Shown: positions 24,311 to 36,000 of the stretch, in pieces
How the letters are laid out: each line of letters starts with the position of its first letter
How positions within the stretch are numbered: the first letter of the stretch is position 1
NCBI GenBank assembly: GCA_961205875.1
Contig: OY540814.1
Coordinates: forward strand, 6,926,993 to 6,990,992
DNA from: Sialis fuliginosa
Lineage: Eukaryota; Arthropoda; Insecta; Megaloptera; Sialidae
Length of the DNA stretch: 64,000 bases
Reading direction: 5' to 3'
Program-made: the position numbers and the translations under genes
The notes under the pieces: generated by a model
Told to the model about the DNA's origin: nothing
Databases searched by the model: none
What the model saw: only the letters and a program-made list of their open reading frames with translations

Positions 24311-25426
24311 TCTAGTTTTATTGACTATATATCATAACTCTTAGCAAAAATGTAAAATGTTAATTATATTATAAATATCTTTCATTCATATATTATACTG
24401 AAATCGACGTTTAAAAATATAATATCTATTTTTAAATATACGTTTAAATGATATATTATTGATAATTATTGATCCATATCCGGTTAGATATTTATTACAA
24501 ACGTTTCATTTAAAAATACATTAAGAAATTTTTATCATTTAAATGAAAAATATCATGTATATTTCGCAATACAATTTATAATAACACTAAACCAATAAAT
24601 AATATTTCAACACGTCAAATTAAGCATGATAATATACATTAATAATATAAAAATATGACCATTACTTAAGTGAATTAATCCACAGAAGAATGATAAAAAA
24701 TAAAAGAGTTATTGTTGCATTAATCTTCGTGAAAGTGATGCATGATTCTTCAGTTAGCTGTCAAGAAAAGCCTCTACAATTGGCCAGAGGACTGAAGCTA
24801 ACAAAAACACAGCCAATCAGAGACAATGGCTTCAGCTCTTTCAACTGTCAATGCGAGAGTGTATTTTAATGTTTGTACAAACACACGCAAGTGTTATGTT
24901 ACAAGAAGTGTTGAATAAATGCTATATTTGTAATTAGATGTTATGGTACCTGATTCGCAGGTTCTTATGAATATTCGACGGCGAAAATCAAGAAACTGAA
25001 TGAGAACACAAATTTTAATGTAATTGGTATTTAATATCTACAAACATCTGTAAAATTTAAAATGTTAACGGTTGATTGGGAGTAATTTTCTGCTAAAGGT
25101 ATGTTTTTCTGTTATATAAAAAAGTTGATATACATATAATGAGTTATTAATGGGCAATTCAGAATTCAAAAATTTGTCCGCCAATATTTACTACACGCCT
25201 CGTTCTAACCACGCTCTTATTAATTTTGAAAGACGTGTGTCATCAATAATCGTCACAAAATTTTTTCATGTATAAGTATCAATTTTATATTGGACTCACT
25301 TCACCATTACATTTATAGCTATGTTAAAAAAAATCTATGTAGTCAAGTACTGAAATATAAGTATAAAAAATTGATACCTGGTATTATAAAGAATTTGCTT
25401 GATTGCAAATGCAAATTAGCTTCCAG
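24311..25426. other. Non-coding DNA
   Basis: Mostly AT-rich. A compact patch at 24735-24880 holds two CCAAT-type words (TTGGCC and GCCAATCAG) and could be regulatory or repeat-derived. No coding support. Confidence 0.4.
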
Positions 25427-25660
25427 CGAACGCTATCTGCTAGGTATTAAATATAAATGACAACCACTCACAGATGTAGCGAATAAAATCGTACATCTCA
25501 TAACCTTGACGCATGCATGAAAAGTAGAAAACAGCTGCTTAAAATAAGTGCTTCCAAGTGTACCTCATAAAATGCATAGCATTTACATTATTATAGATTA
25601 CCACTGCTTTAAAATATCGAGCAATTTCATAACAATTTGACACCTAGCAGATAACGTTAG
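25427..25660. repeat. Inverted repeat pair about 230 bases apart
   Basis: GAACGCTATCTGCTAGGT at 25428-25445 is mirrored by ACCTAGCAGATAACGTTAG at 25642-25660. This could be the ends of a small transposon. No target duplication is evident. Confidence 0.4.
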
Positions 25661-26745
25661 TTATATATTACCGGGCATGAGAAAGGCATTTTAATGTTTA
25701 AAATGATATCAACTTTTAAACAAAATTGTGTATGCATCAGATATAAATATTAATTGATTTCACAGATCTTTTAGCTATATCCTATAGAATGATACGTATT
25801 ATTGAAAAAAAATGTAACGTAATATACAATACAAATGTCTAGGCATCATAAATAAGATTTTTTTTATGTAATACACACATTAAAATTTCTAGCCAAACAA
25901 ACATAGCGGCATAACAAGACGCATATAATGTTTAAATATCAAAGAGCTAATAAGATAAAATAATAAACATCTGATTTTAAATCAATGTGCGGACACATAT
26001 TAATTAAGATTAACGTATGTGGAAAAGCAAATAATATAAAATAAACCACTCAAGGTTTAATACGCTGTAAAACACGGTTAAAACAACACAAAAAATGTAC
26101 CGAATGAGAGATAAGACACAGTACCACACGTAAGTAGGTACTACTGTGTACTTATATGTTGTAGTAGTTAATGTTGTAGATTGTATCACTGAATCAGTCG
26201 TGTTTAGTGTTTATTTATACATCTTACATTGGTTAATACAAGTTACTGTAGCAAATAACAGAACAGATGTATCAAACCAGTGTATCTAAATCGAAATACC
26301 ACGAACCCTTTACGAGTCGGATACTCTAATTTAGCGTTATTTAACATTTAACATCAGAATTAGCCTTTAGGTTTTCTTATTCTATCAATGTAATGCAAGA
26401 ATGTTTCAAAATGTTTGGATTAATGCTTCCAATAAAAATGCATTTATTTATTTAATCGAAAAAATGACCGTATATATTCTGAAGGCGAAATCAGTATAGG
26501 TATATTTTTTTACTTTTTTCAAAACTAGCAGGATGTTTCTTCAAGTATTTATTTATTTATTTTTAGTTTTACAAATGTGATATATTGACCCCAAACATAT
26601 ACTGTACAAACAAGAAGATGCACTCTCAAATATTTGGAAAAAAAATTTACTGCTCGCTATAACATAAGTTTCTTGGGGATATTTTTCCGGAACAATAGAA
26701 CAATTTCCATACTAGTGTCGCCTGTGGTCGAATTTCGACCAATAG
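25661..26745. other. AT-rich non-coding DNA
   Basis: Nothing identifiable. The palindrome GGTCGAATTTCGACC lies at 26727-26741. Confidence 0.4.
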
Positions 26746-26890
26746 TTTACCTGCCTTTACGGCAACATATACACATGATTTTTTTTGTGCACATCTATGG
26801 CACAATACCTAACCTAACCTAACCATTCCCCTCCTTTTATAATAAATACAAAAAAAGGAACGACAATGTTCGATGTTTATAAACGGAAAA
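26746..26890 (+). repeat. Repeat family A, copy 1, carrying a CCTAA array
   Basis: It shares TTTACCTGCC, ACGGCAACAT and CACATCTATGGCACA with copies at 27163 and 42963. Where those copies have TTTCGAATGATATAA, this one has three CCTAA units (26808-26822). Confidence 0.7.
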
Positions 26891-27162
26891 TATATTTGTG
26901 TTAGTATACTTTTAGACAAAAATTAGCGAAAACGTAACAGAATTTCAAAATAAATAAATTAAAAATTGAACTTACTTCATATTCTATTATTAAGCGGAAA
27001 AGCGATTATTTATAACAAAAATTTCCAAATAAAAACACTTCAATTGAACCCAAAATTATTTATTTTTTTCGCTTGGTGGCACTAGGAGTATTGCTGTTGA
27101 ACGATGTGAGGGGAAATAAACAAACAGCGAGATGGGAATTCATGTGTGTATATTAACGTTAT

Positions 27163-27310
27163 TTTACCTGCCTTAACGGCAACATACACATATGAATGAC
27201 ACATCTATGGAACAGTACCTTTCGAATGATATAAGTTTCATTCACCTCCTTTTAAAATAATTACTAAAGAAACGTACGACAATTTTCGATGTTCACGTAT
27301 TAATATATAG
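27163..27310 (+). repeat. Repeat family A, copy 2
   Basis: Shared words are TTTACCTGCCTTAACGGC, CACATCTATGGAACAG and TTCACCTCCTTTTA. Homology to copy 1 continues to the CGACAATTTTCGATGTT block. Confidence 0.7.
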
Positions 27311-27599
27311 ATTTGTAAAATTAAAAGAAATTTGAAGACCCGCGAACAATCCCTTTTGTTAGTACAATATTGTTGGAAATGGCACCAATAATTTTCATTA
27401 AAATCAGCGGAAAATTTGAATCGCTTATTAACTAAATAAATAAATACCAGTACCGTTTGATCCCTTTTAACATAAGTGTTATCTATTGTACAATATAATA
27501 ATATGTTCTAAAATTGCAGAAAATAATTCATCTAACGTCTAAATTATTTAACAATATTTTTAACATCAATCAATCGATCCCAGCGTATAATGTTAATAA

Positions 27600-27830
27600 C
27601 ATATACACATATAAAATAGCATCACTTTCAGATGATATAACTGCATAGTGTGCGTTCTACTACGTTCCAAAGCAGACGTTCTGATTCAGCTGCCAGTCAG
27701 TTGTAAGAACGCGCACAATGAAGCCTGTCACTCAACCTGTCGGTCCGCGAGACGTGAACGGACAGACAGACAGACACGCCTGTTACACATCACGTATATG
27801 TGTATATGTGTGTGTGTGTCTGCATAGTTT
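27600..27830. promoter_or_regulatory. Candidate regulatory island or non-coding exon
   Basis: Complex CpG-bearing sequence ends in a CAGA microsatellite. It contains CAGCTGCCAGTCAGTTG (E-box CAGCTG plus an initiator-like TCAGTTG). An unrecognised plus-strand ATG frame of 56 codons starts at 27718. Function is not established. Confidence 0.3.
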
Positions 27831-28199
27831 GCAATTTTATTCGCGTTTAATTAATTATTTTAACCTTTACGATGTTTAAGATCATATTTTATTTACCAGG
27901 GTCCTTTTTTATGCCGCTAGTGGTATTGTGAAGGAAAAGGTTCTTAATTCATTTGAGGTTTCATAAATAAGGTTTGTATTTTTTATTTTATTTATTTTCA
28001 AAAGAAAACTAATGTGAATTTATTCTCGGAAACTTTGCATGCTTTGAGAAAAATATATAATTGTTATTGTCATCATATTATTATTTATTATTTATTTCGT
28101 TCAAAGGCGGTAGCTCATGGCCCTCGCAAGCATTTAGGCCATTGGCCCTATTGTCATCATAAAATTCTATTATTTATAAAGAAACTAAAATATATAAAT
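27831..28199. other. Non-coding DNA
   Basis: AT-rich with one short patch (28105-28160) containing GGCGGTAGCTCATGGCCC. No gene is supported. Confidence 0.35.
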
Positions 28200-28845
28200 A
28201 AACATCTCATGCCAAGTAAATTGCACAGTGCTTTCCAAAGGTAGTTAATTTTTGAACAATTTAAATAAAAATCGATTAATTGCCTGTAATTGGTTAACCA
28301 TTTAATACAATTTTACTAAAAAATATTTGTTCGAAGTTTTTCATAAGACGCACCTTTTTCATATATTTTTAATTTTTTGACAATTTAAATCTCAATCGTA
28401 CTTTATGCAAACTTTTGATAAATTGAGATAAATTTTTGTAAGGGAATATTTTATTATATTATAGGAAATTGAATTCTCTAAAAAAAAAATTCTATAAAAT
28501 TTTCACGAAACATGTGTCGTTCTTGATATATCTTGAAAAAATAAATATTTGGGATGTCACCCCTCCCCCTTACACACGATTTTGATGATTTTGAAATGGA
28601 ACCGTCCTCAAGCTAGACCCAACCATCTAACCAAGTTTCATTAATATCGGTTTAGTGGTTCATGAGTTATGCGTGTTACAAGGATTCAGGGGACAGACAG
28701 ACAGACATATACGGAACGAAAAGTGTTTGTCTTGACCAGAAACGGAAAAATCAATTTAAAATTTTGATATTGAAGAACAATTTTTAAATCTCATTTTAAA
28801 ACGATCACAAAGCTTCTCGTAGCTTCGATATTGGGAGGAAGCAAA
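28200..28845 (+). repeat. Repeat family R1, copy 2
   Basis: It begins near GCACAGTGCTTTCC and ends at TCGATATTGGGAGGAAGCAA. Internal landmarks are GGTTAACCATTTAAT, CAAGCTAGACCCAACC and GGATTCAGGGGACAGACAGA. With the copy at 33916 it defines the full-length consensus of about 600-650 bases. No protein is encoded. Confidence 0.75.
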
Positions 28846-28989
28846 AAATGAATTATTTTATTCAAAATAAATGAGAAGTTTATCTTAAACAATTTTAATA
28901 GCATACTTTATACTAAATCCAAACATACAATGTAAAATTAAGACAACATGCTAGAACAGAATGTCAACAATAGAATCAAAGACATAATA

Positions 28990-29260
28990 AAAACGCGTCC
29001 CCAGTATTTATCATGTGTTAATCAAGAATGGTACACGTTGTCGTTACCAGAGTTGACCGCATCGTCGCAACGACTGTGGCTGAAGCAAAGACGTTCGGCA
29101 ATCTCGCAAGCCGCAGAAATTATACCTCGCGCAATAAACATAACGAATAAATGCGAACTGCCGCTGCAAATATTCGTCTCTATAATCATTACGTATAACG
29201 CTCACGACTTCATCTCATCGCCGCAAAGTGGCAACGGCAATTAAAAGAAGAAATAGTAAA
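28990..29260. promoter_or_regulatory. Candidate regulatory island
   Basis: A complex island with GTTGACCGCATCGTCGC, CTCGCGCAATAAAC (posterior-Hox-like core) and GCCGCAAAG. A 98-codon plus-strand frame (28948-29244) spans it. The frame has no known domain, and its amino-acid sequence looks unconstrained at the N-terminal side. Confidence 0.35.
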
Positions 29261-29799
29261 CCGACCTTACGTTTTGTTGCTGACAGACGAGTGAACCTAG
29301 GGCTGACACAGATTAACTAAATTATTACAGTTATATTTCTCATTAAAATAATTATACAAGTTTTTGATTTTTAATATTTAACACTAAAATAAATATAAAT
29401 TCTTCAATTCAAGTGTAGTTTCTAAATCTTTGACATTGAAACTTTTATTCTTAATGGCTTTGTTTGATATTGTATCATTTTTTCTGTTAATTGGAACAAC
29501 CACAATATTATCAATAAAAAAATGAGACCTTTTTAAATTGATATATGTAAGACGATACCAGCTTAAATTTTTACAAAACGAAAATATCAATTATATCCGC
29601 AGTGTGACTCGTCTTATCAGTTAAAAATTGTAATAATTTGAAACCGTAAAAAATAAGACGGTATCTACTCGGAAAAAATTTAACTGGTCTCGCTTTGTAA
29701 AAAATTAAACCAATCTCGTTTAAAGCTCTACTTGAATATTGAGAATATCAGTCATGTTATTTTGTTTATTAGTATAAGTAGTTACAAGAAAGTAGATTA
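29261..29799. other. AT-rich non-coding DNA
   Basis: No gene or repeat is recognised. The minus-strand frame 29384-29590 appears AT-driven. Confidence 0.4.
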
Positions 29800-30399
29800 G
29801 GGTCAACTGGGGTAAAAGTGAAATAAAATACAAATCTTTCATGTTTTTTGACAGTTAACGATGCAAATTCATACTTTAATATTTTCTACTAGATGCGCTT
29901 ATGAATAACCATTTTAAATACTTACATCATTTGAACTGTACGATACAACACGGACTTTCAAAATGAAAAAAGTGTATTTCATTTTTAACCTCTAATTTGG
30001 GAAAAAGTGAAATAGGTAAGGGAAAAAGTGACACAGGTCTCTAATGGAAAATATTTCTCGAAAAATTAAAAGCAAAGCTTCAAAGGCAACTTTGATTTAT
30101 ATTCTTTGTGGCATAATATCAATGTGAAATTGTAACTTTAATTAATATCTGAGCTTTACAGAAAGTTATGTGCAAAGAATTAAAATTTAATTTACACGTT
30201 TTGACATCGACTAACAGGGAAATCTGTAGGGGTGACACATCACTTATTAGGCGATTTATATTTTCAGGTCGCTTTAACAAACCTTTAATGATGATGTCAG
30301 TTTTTATAATTCTCCTATAAACAAATAAGTTTTTTAGTTGCAAGCTTGTTTCACTTTTACCCCATTTTTTTCGTGTTTCATATTTACCCCGCTCGACCC
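29800..30399. mobile_element. TA-flanked MITE, GGGTC...GACCC ends
   Basis: GGGTCAACTGGGGTAAAAGT at the left is mirrored by TTTACCCCGCTCGACCC at the right. TA flanks both sides. A further GGGGTAAAAGTGAAAC mirror (TTTCACTTTTACCCC) sits at 30349-30363. It is 600 bases. The inner minus-strand frame (30119-30343) is part of it and not a transposase. Confidence 0.75.
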
Positions 30400-30469
30400 T
30401 ATATGTAGTTTACTTGGACGGAATATATAAGAATATTTAAATTATTTTACTTTGACCTAGAAATAACCA

Positions 30470-30880
30470 ATCCCAGGACGTGTTACATACTGCGTATGTG
30501 TGACAACCCTGGATCCACACACGTCCATCCATCCGTCTATCCTCGGGCTTCAGCACTCTCTTAATTTCCTGGCTAGCGCGCGCTAAGACATTCGGATGTG
30601 TATCTCATTTCGCAAAGTGTTCTCGGCTGCGGTCATCAAACCTCTCTCCGGCGACATCGCTGTGATTGTTGTTGTTCTGCACCCGGTCCCTCTTTATGTC
30701 GTGTTTATGTGTTTTTTATTGATTCGCGTTTAGTGTCATGGAAAACGAGTTCAGTTTTAGTGCCTACGCGCACACAAACTGCAAATGTGTACACACATTT
30801 GTTGATTCTTACTGGAGAGGGGGTGAAATTAGATGATGCGGAGAAAGTATTCGTTTATTGTACTTGGTGTTAGATGATTC
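30470..30880. promoter_or_regulatory. Candidate regulatory island or non-coding exon
   Basis: One of the least AT-rich stretches upstream of tsh: TGGCTAGCGCGCGCTAAG, TCTCCGGCGACATCGC and an initiator-like TTCAGTTTTAG at about 30750. A 91-codon plus-strand frame lacks known features. It could be a 5' UTR exon or promoter on either strand. Confidence 0.35.
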
Positions 30881-31063
30881 AGTATCACCAACAATAAGAT
30901 ACAATATAGTGATACTTACATATTCCTATTAGCTTGTATTATATAGATATTTTTTTAATAAATAATATATAATATATAATATAATATTTAATAAGTAATA
31001 CATCCAACAAGAAAATAGCGACGCATCAATACCTTTTTAAAAAATATTTTTTTTTGTTAATTA
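30881..31063. other. AT-rich DNA
   Basis: Low-complexity ATATAAT tracts, no gene. Confidence 0.5.
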
Positions 31064-31299
31064 CACAGGTAGAAAAGTGATTCGGGCCAAGAAAATCTTG
31101 TTTTATATAACGAAAATAATGTTTTATTAATATAAGAATATATTTTTAATACAAGTTCGTTCGACAATAATGTTTTAAAGAGAAACAATAATTTTATGGA
31201 TTAAGAGTATATTCTTATATTAAGAAAATATTGTTTAATTGTTTTATATACATATATGAAACAAGGGTTTCTTGACCTAAGTCAACTTTTCTACCCGTG
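31064..31299. mobile_element. TA-flanked MITE with CACAGGTAGAAAAGT ends
   Basis: The left CACAGGTAGAAAAGTGA and GGCCAAGAAAA are mirrored by TTTCTTGACC and CAACTTTTCTACCCGTG. TA flanks both sides. It is 236 bases, mostly hairpin, and non-coding. Confidence 0.7.
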
Positions 31300-31391
31300 T
31301 ATAAGATACAAGATTTTGAAGACACAAAATATTTTTAAAATACGTGAACATCAAAAAATTTCGTACGTTTTTTAAAGTATTTTTTTATAAA

Positions 31392-31545
31392 AGGAGGTGA
31401 ATGAAACTTATATCACTCGAAAGGTACTGTGCCATAGATGTGCTAAACACTATCGATTTTTATTTTAATTGTTCAATAATTAACTACCTTTGGTGAATTT
31501 AGCACGAGGAAGCACTGTGCATTTACTTGGTAGATGTTTTTTTAC
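31392..31545 (-). repeat. Family A fragment joined to an R1 fragment
   Basis: 31392-31437 is the end of family A in reverse (AAAAGGAGGTGAATGAAAC). From about 31438 it becomes R1 in reverse (TAACTACCTTTGGTGAATTT, then AGCACGAGGAAGCACTG). The two families are thus joined without a gap. Confidence 0.65.
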
Positions 31546-31859
31546 CACTTATCCTTTATATATTTTTTAATCGAATTAAAAATAATATTATTCAAATGAG
31601 AAACTAATTAGAAAAACTTATTGTAAAATTATATACAATGTTATTAAATATAAAAATATCGAAAATGTATAATAATAAAAAGTATTAATATCGAAACCGA
31701 CAAAAATATGTCTAAAAAATTAATTATACTAATTTATGTAAATATTGTTGTTAAATATTAGCACGTACAAACAAACTAACAATAGATTTTATTAAGAAGT
31801 ATAAGACATACTTTAAACCAGTTTAGAAGAAGTATTTAATCAAGTTTAAAAATAGTATA
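31546..31859. other. AT-rich non-coding DNA
   Basis: Nothing identifiable. Confidence 0.5.
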
Positions 31860-32060
31860 ACATCAAACAAACCATCCCGAAGAGGGCACCACGGCGCTGA
31901 CAAATGACCGGGAGCGATTGTGTGGGGAAATAAGCCTAATGGTGTAGTTAAATGTGACAGCTCGTCAATTAATTTACCTACTGATTCAACTGGTGCAGTG
32001 TCTGCTCAAATACAGGCACGGAATTAGATAAGTTTAAATTTGCAAACATTTGTCGTATAC
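31860..32060. promoter_or_regulatory. Candidate regulatory island
   Basis: Complex patch with CCCGAAGAGGGCACC, GACCGGGAGCGATTG and GTCAATTAATTTACC (homeodomain-type core). No open frame. Confidence 0.3.
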
Positions 32061-32094
32061 ATTACCTATTATGGTAATGGTTAATATCAAAAAG

Positions 32095-32776
32095 TCCCTA
32101 CACTCTTAATATACATATTATAAAGCTTAACGTCTCTCTGTCTGTCTGTCCGTTAGTGCGCTTATAACTCGAGAATCACTTATCCGAATTACGTGTTTTT
32201 TTTTTAATTCATAGATATGTTCCTGGCCAGGTTATAGGATATATTTTATTACGTTAGGTAACAGAAGGAATAAGCAGTGACGATAATAGTATATTAAGTC
32301 GGAAAAAAGTTTGCAGCCAGTACGCATGCAGCGTATTGCAAAAGTGCACCGTTGAATATTGAACAAAATAATGTAATAAAGAATTGTGTCAAATCAAAAG
32401 ATCTAAAATAAAGTTCGTGATACCATATATCTACTTTTATATTTATAATATTTATATAAATAACTTTAAATAAGTTATATACGAAGTACCGCGTCGGAGC
32501 GGGGCAAAGGGGATGCGCTCAACCGCCATTTGAATTCCTCGGCTTGGTCATTGTCTTTTGATCATCAATTGTTTTTGTTTTCAATAATTAACTTAAAACA
32601 GAACAAAAATTATTTGTACTTTTTGTTCTGATTCGTTTTCATTATATTAGGAAATTTAGGTGTTAATTTGTTATTATTACAATATAATCGTGTTTATACT
32701 TAATTCAACTATATTTTTCAAAAATCCTAAACAATTATTCCGTCGTCCACGCGAGCGAAGCCGCGGGCACAGCTAG
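32095..32776 (+). mobile_element. Non-autonomous Helitron
   Basis: It starts TCCCTACACTCTTAATATAC, followed by a CTGTCTGTCTGTCCG stretch and ACTCGAGAATCACTTATCCG. It ends with the hairpin-forming GCGAGCGAAGCCGCGGGC followed by ACAGCTAG. TC start, CTAG end and the subterminal hairpin are the hallmarks of insect Helitrons. No Rep/helicase frame is present in 682 bases. Confidence 0.8.
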
Positions 32777-33915
32777 ATATTATTACAAAAATAGAACTTA
32801 TATAAACATATGTTTAAGCACTAATAAATTATTTATATGACAATTCAATGAAATTTATGAATGTTTTGTTCATGGTATGTAAAAAACAACGGTTAATATA
32901 ACTTGATTGATCAGAGGTACCAACTGCGTTTTATCGCATAATTAATACCCTCTTTAAAGTGTATGGACACTATTCAATTTATTCATAATAACGGGCATAA
33001 ATTACCGAAAATGAGACAAAATTATATCTTTTATTTGTATGTATATTAAAAATATTCTATATGAACGGCAAGTTTTTATAATAAACAATGTTTTAAGAAT
33101 CATGAACAATTAATATTCATGACAAATATAAATTCAATCATCGAATCACAACAAAAACAAAATACAACAACAGGTACACGAAAGAGACGCAAAAAACGTA
33201 TAATTAACAAGCATACAGCAATCATTCGTGAAATACCGAAATTGATTCAATTTGAAAGTCTAATGCGGTATAAAACACAGAATAAATGTTTCTATATTTA
33301 TAAAACGGGGTATCGGCCGTGTCCGAATCCGACCCTTGACGTTCGCTGACACGTTCACCCCCCCCCCCACCCCTTTGTGTAGGGTGTACCCCCGTCACCC
33401 TGACACGGGGGCACAGTTGTTTGTAGTGGTAGTACGTTTCGGGATTGTGTTTGATCGCTAGCGGTTTTGTAATGATCTTTTCATTAGTCTTGTCTGATGC
33501 TCCGGGTTTTTCATTTGTTTCGAACACGATTCTCTTTTGTTGTCGAACAGGTGAATGGAATATGTGAATAATACTTGTCTGTGTGAGGATTTAAATATGA
33601 TAATTGGTTTCTATTATTTTATTTTGTATTATTATTAATAGCATTTAACAAAGGTACTTCAAAAAACTTTCGTTATTAATATTGGTATTATAAATTTATA
33701 TATTAAACTAGTGGTTCTCAAACTTTTTCAGATAAAAAAATCTAAATTAATTAAAAAAATTGTGGCTCTATTTATAGGTACTCAAATATAGAATTCCTAA
33801 AATTAATGTACTAAATTATTTATTGCATAAAGTGAATATAAATTTTACGGTTTCCTTATTTTTCATTGATGAAAAAATACGAAGTAGGTACTCAAAAATG
33901 TAAGACGTTAGTCAG
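32777..33915. other. Non-coding DNA with a C-rich patch
   Basis: 33300-33560 is less AT-rich and includes a C tract (about 33358-33368) and the short mirror pair GTGTCCG... / CCCTGACACGGGGGC. The frames at 33119-33349 and 33222-33527 are not convincing. The remainder is AT-rich. Confidence 0.4.
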
Positions 33916-34517
33916 TGCTTCCTCGTACTAAATGCACCAAAGGTTGTTAGTTATTGAACAATTTAAATAAAAACCGATAAAGTATTCAGATGAACTACTT
34001 GCCATTGGTTAACCTTTTAATTTTTATACAATTTTATTAAAAAATATTTATTCGGCATATTTCTTAAACCACATTTCATACGTCAAAATAACATTTAATA
34101 TGTCAAATTAAATTGCTATTTAAAAAACAAATGACGATTTTTTAAAGCAAATTGAAATACAACAAACGTTGTACTTACATGTGTTTTTCTTTAGATATCG
34201 TCAAAAAATAAATATTTTGGAGTGTCACTCCTTTTTACACACGATTTTAATAATTTTGAAATGGAACCTTCCTCAAGCCAGACCCAACCAACTAACCAAG
34301 TTTAATTAATATCATTTCAGTGGTTCATGAGTTATGCGTGTGACAAGAATTCAGAGACAGACAGACACACACAGACAGAAAGGCACAAACCGAAAAGTAT
34401 TTCTTTTAACCTGAAATGGAAACGGAAAAGTTAAAATTTTGAAATCGGAGAACAATTTTTTTTCTCATTTTAAAACAACCACAAAACTTCTCGTATCTTC
34501 GATATTGCGAGGAAGCA
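33916..34517 (+). repeat. Repeat family R1, copy 3
   Basis: This copy runs from TGCTTCCTCG to CGAGGAAGCA, which are inverted relative to each other. That makes it the most complete version (602 bases). Internal landmarks are GGTTAACCTTTTAAT, GTCACTCC, GCCAGACCCAACC and GACAGACAGACACACAC. The inverted ends suggest a non-autonomous DNA transposon, but no target duplication is clear. Confidence 0.75.
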
Positions 34518-35060
34518 ATTTTCAATTGAAATATTTTAGATCCAAAATATAAAATGCATAATTAAACCATACATACGATAATCATTAAATAAAAAGACAC
34601 ACTCCAGTAAAAGATAACATTTCATTAAAAGAAGAACTAACATCCGTCAGAGGTGTCTGTTATATTTTATGCGACATATTTTCCCCTAAAAACGGGCTCC
34701 CAACATATACGGGTCAATAAATATACAAAGAGGGAATGCAATTAAAAGCACTGATGTTCGGCCATCCGCCGCCTTATGTTATGTACCTATACTAGTGCAG
34801 AATTAGACGGGAACGATTATGGTTTGGGGCCGGACGTTTTGCACGAGTTATGAGTGTCATTATTAGAACGTGGGCGGAATTAAATCGAGATTATGCGAGA
34901 CCATATCACGGTAAACTAGGTAGCCACTGTCCACTATCTACTCTTTCAGCGTTCCGTTTAGTTCGCACTTTGGACAATAGATTATGTCCGCAAGACACTT
35001 TAGTACTAAATTAGCATGTAGATGGGGAGGCATATATCATGCCACTGAAATATTGTGTTT
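34518..35060. promoter_or_regulatory. Candidate regulatory island (34680-35060)
   Basis: After an AT-rich lead-in, this complex stretch contains CGGCCATCCGCCGCCTTATG, GGGGCCGGACG, ACGTGGGCGGAATTAAATC and TTAGTACTAAATTAGC. GCCAT is the Pho core, and TTATG and ATTA are homeodomain-type cores. No frame over 60 codons lies here, which argues against an exon. Confidence 0.35.
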
Positions 35061-35606
35061 AGCTTAAACTTTGATATGGGACTCCAGATATGCCTCGCTA
35101 ATGGATTCCGATAACTTATTACTTACTCATTATACAGTACAGCTTCGATACACTTCATGTAAATTATTTTCAAAACAAGAAATACCAATAAATATGCATA
35201 TCAGAAGCCAATGTGACTATCTCCACATTTTGATCACTACCAAACTATAATTTTTTTCCTACTTTTGTAATCTATCTTCCTATGAAAGATTCTTCTTATT
35301 TTTACAATGCATTGAAACTTTAATGTACCTACAAATAACGTATAAAGCAAGGACAGAAGGAATTCAGGTTGCCACTGTGCCTATCAGGACAGGATTAAAC
35401 AAACAGTACGGCAGGGATGACTAAGGTATTGAGTGTTTCTTTTTTATTGAAAATGTATTCGAGCATCTCCTTTCAATTATATTTTCAGTAACTAGGCAAA
35501 TAATAAATTATATACATCCATTAATTCAAAAATTTAATCAATTTTTATTAAAATTTGTGGATTTCTGTGTGCAAGTTATATCATAAAAGTGACTAGATAT
35601 AATATA
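35061..35606. other. Non-coding DNA
   Basis: AT-rich with a small complex patch near 35345-35430. Nothing specific. Confidence 0.4.
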
Positions 35607-36000
35607 CAGGATGATTTACAACTAGTGTAAAATAATTTAATAGTAGATCGATGATGTTATTTTAAGCATAAAACATCATATGAACATGTATCCGGAAATT
35701 CTTCTTCAGGGAGCTACAGCCTTCCAAAAATTTTACCTAAAATAAGTGTTTATTTAATATCTAGAGAACCCATTGTGATACAGTTACGAAATTTGATAAC
35801 CGGTTTATTATTAATAAGTGTTATCGATTTCTAATATCAAACAATAATAATTGAGACCAGAAGTGTATGCAACCAAGTATTTTTTTGTTCTTTAATTTTT
35901 TCCCGAATTCGGTTATTGTAGAAGATTATAATAATATGACACAAAAATATTATTTGACCATTTAATATAGAATCAACCGTTTTTTAGAAATATCACCCTG
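35607..36000. mobile_element. TA-flanked MITE with CAGGATGATTT ends
   Basis: CAGGATGATTT at the left and AATATCACCCTG at the right are imperfect inverted repeats. Each is flanked by TA (35605-35606 and 36001-36002). It is 394 bases and non-coding. The ends resemble the CAGGGTG-type termini of mariner-like elements. Confidence 0.6.
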
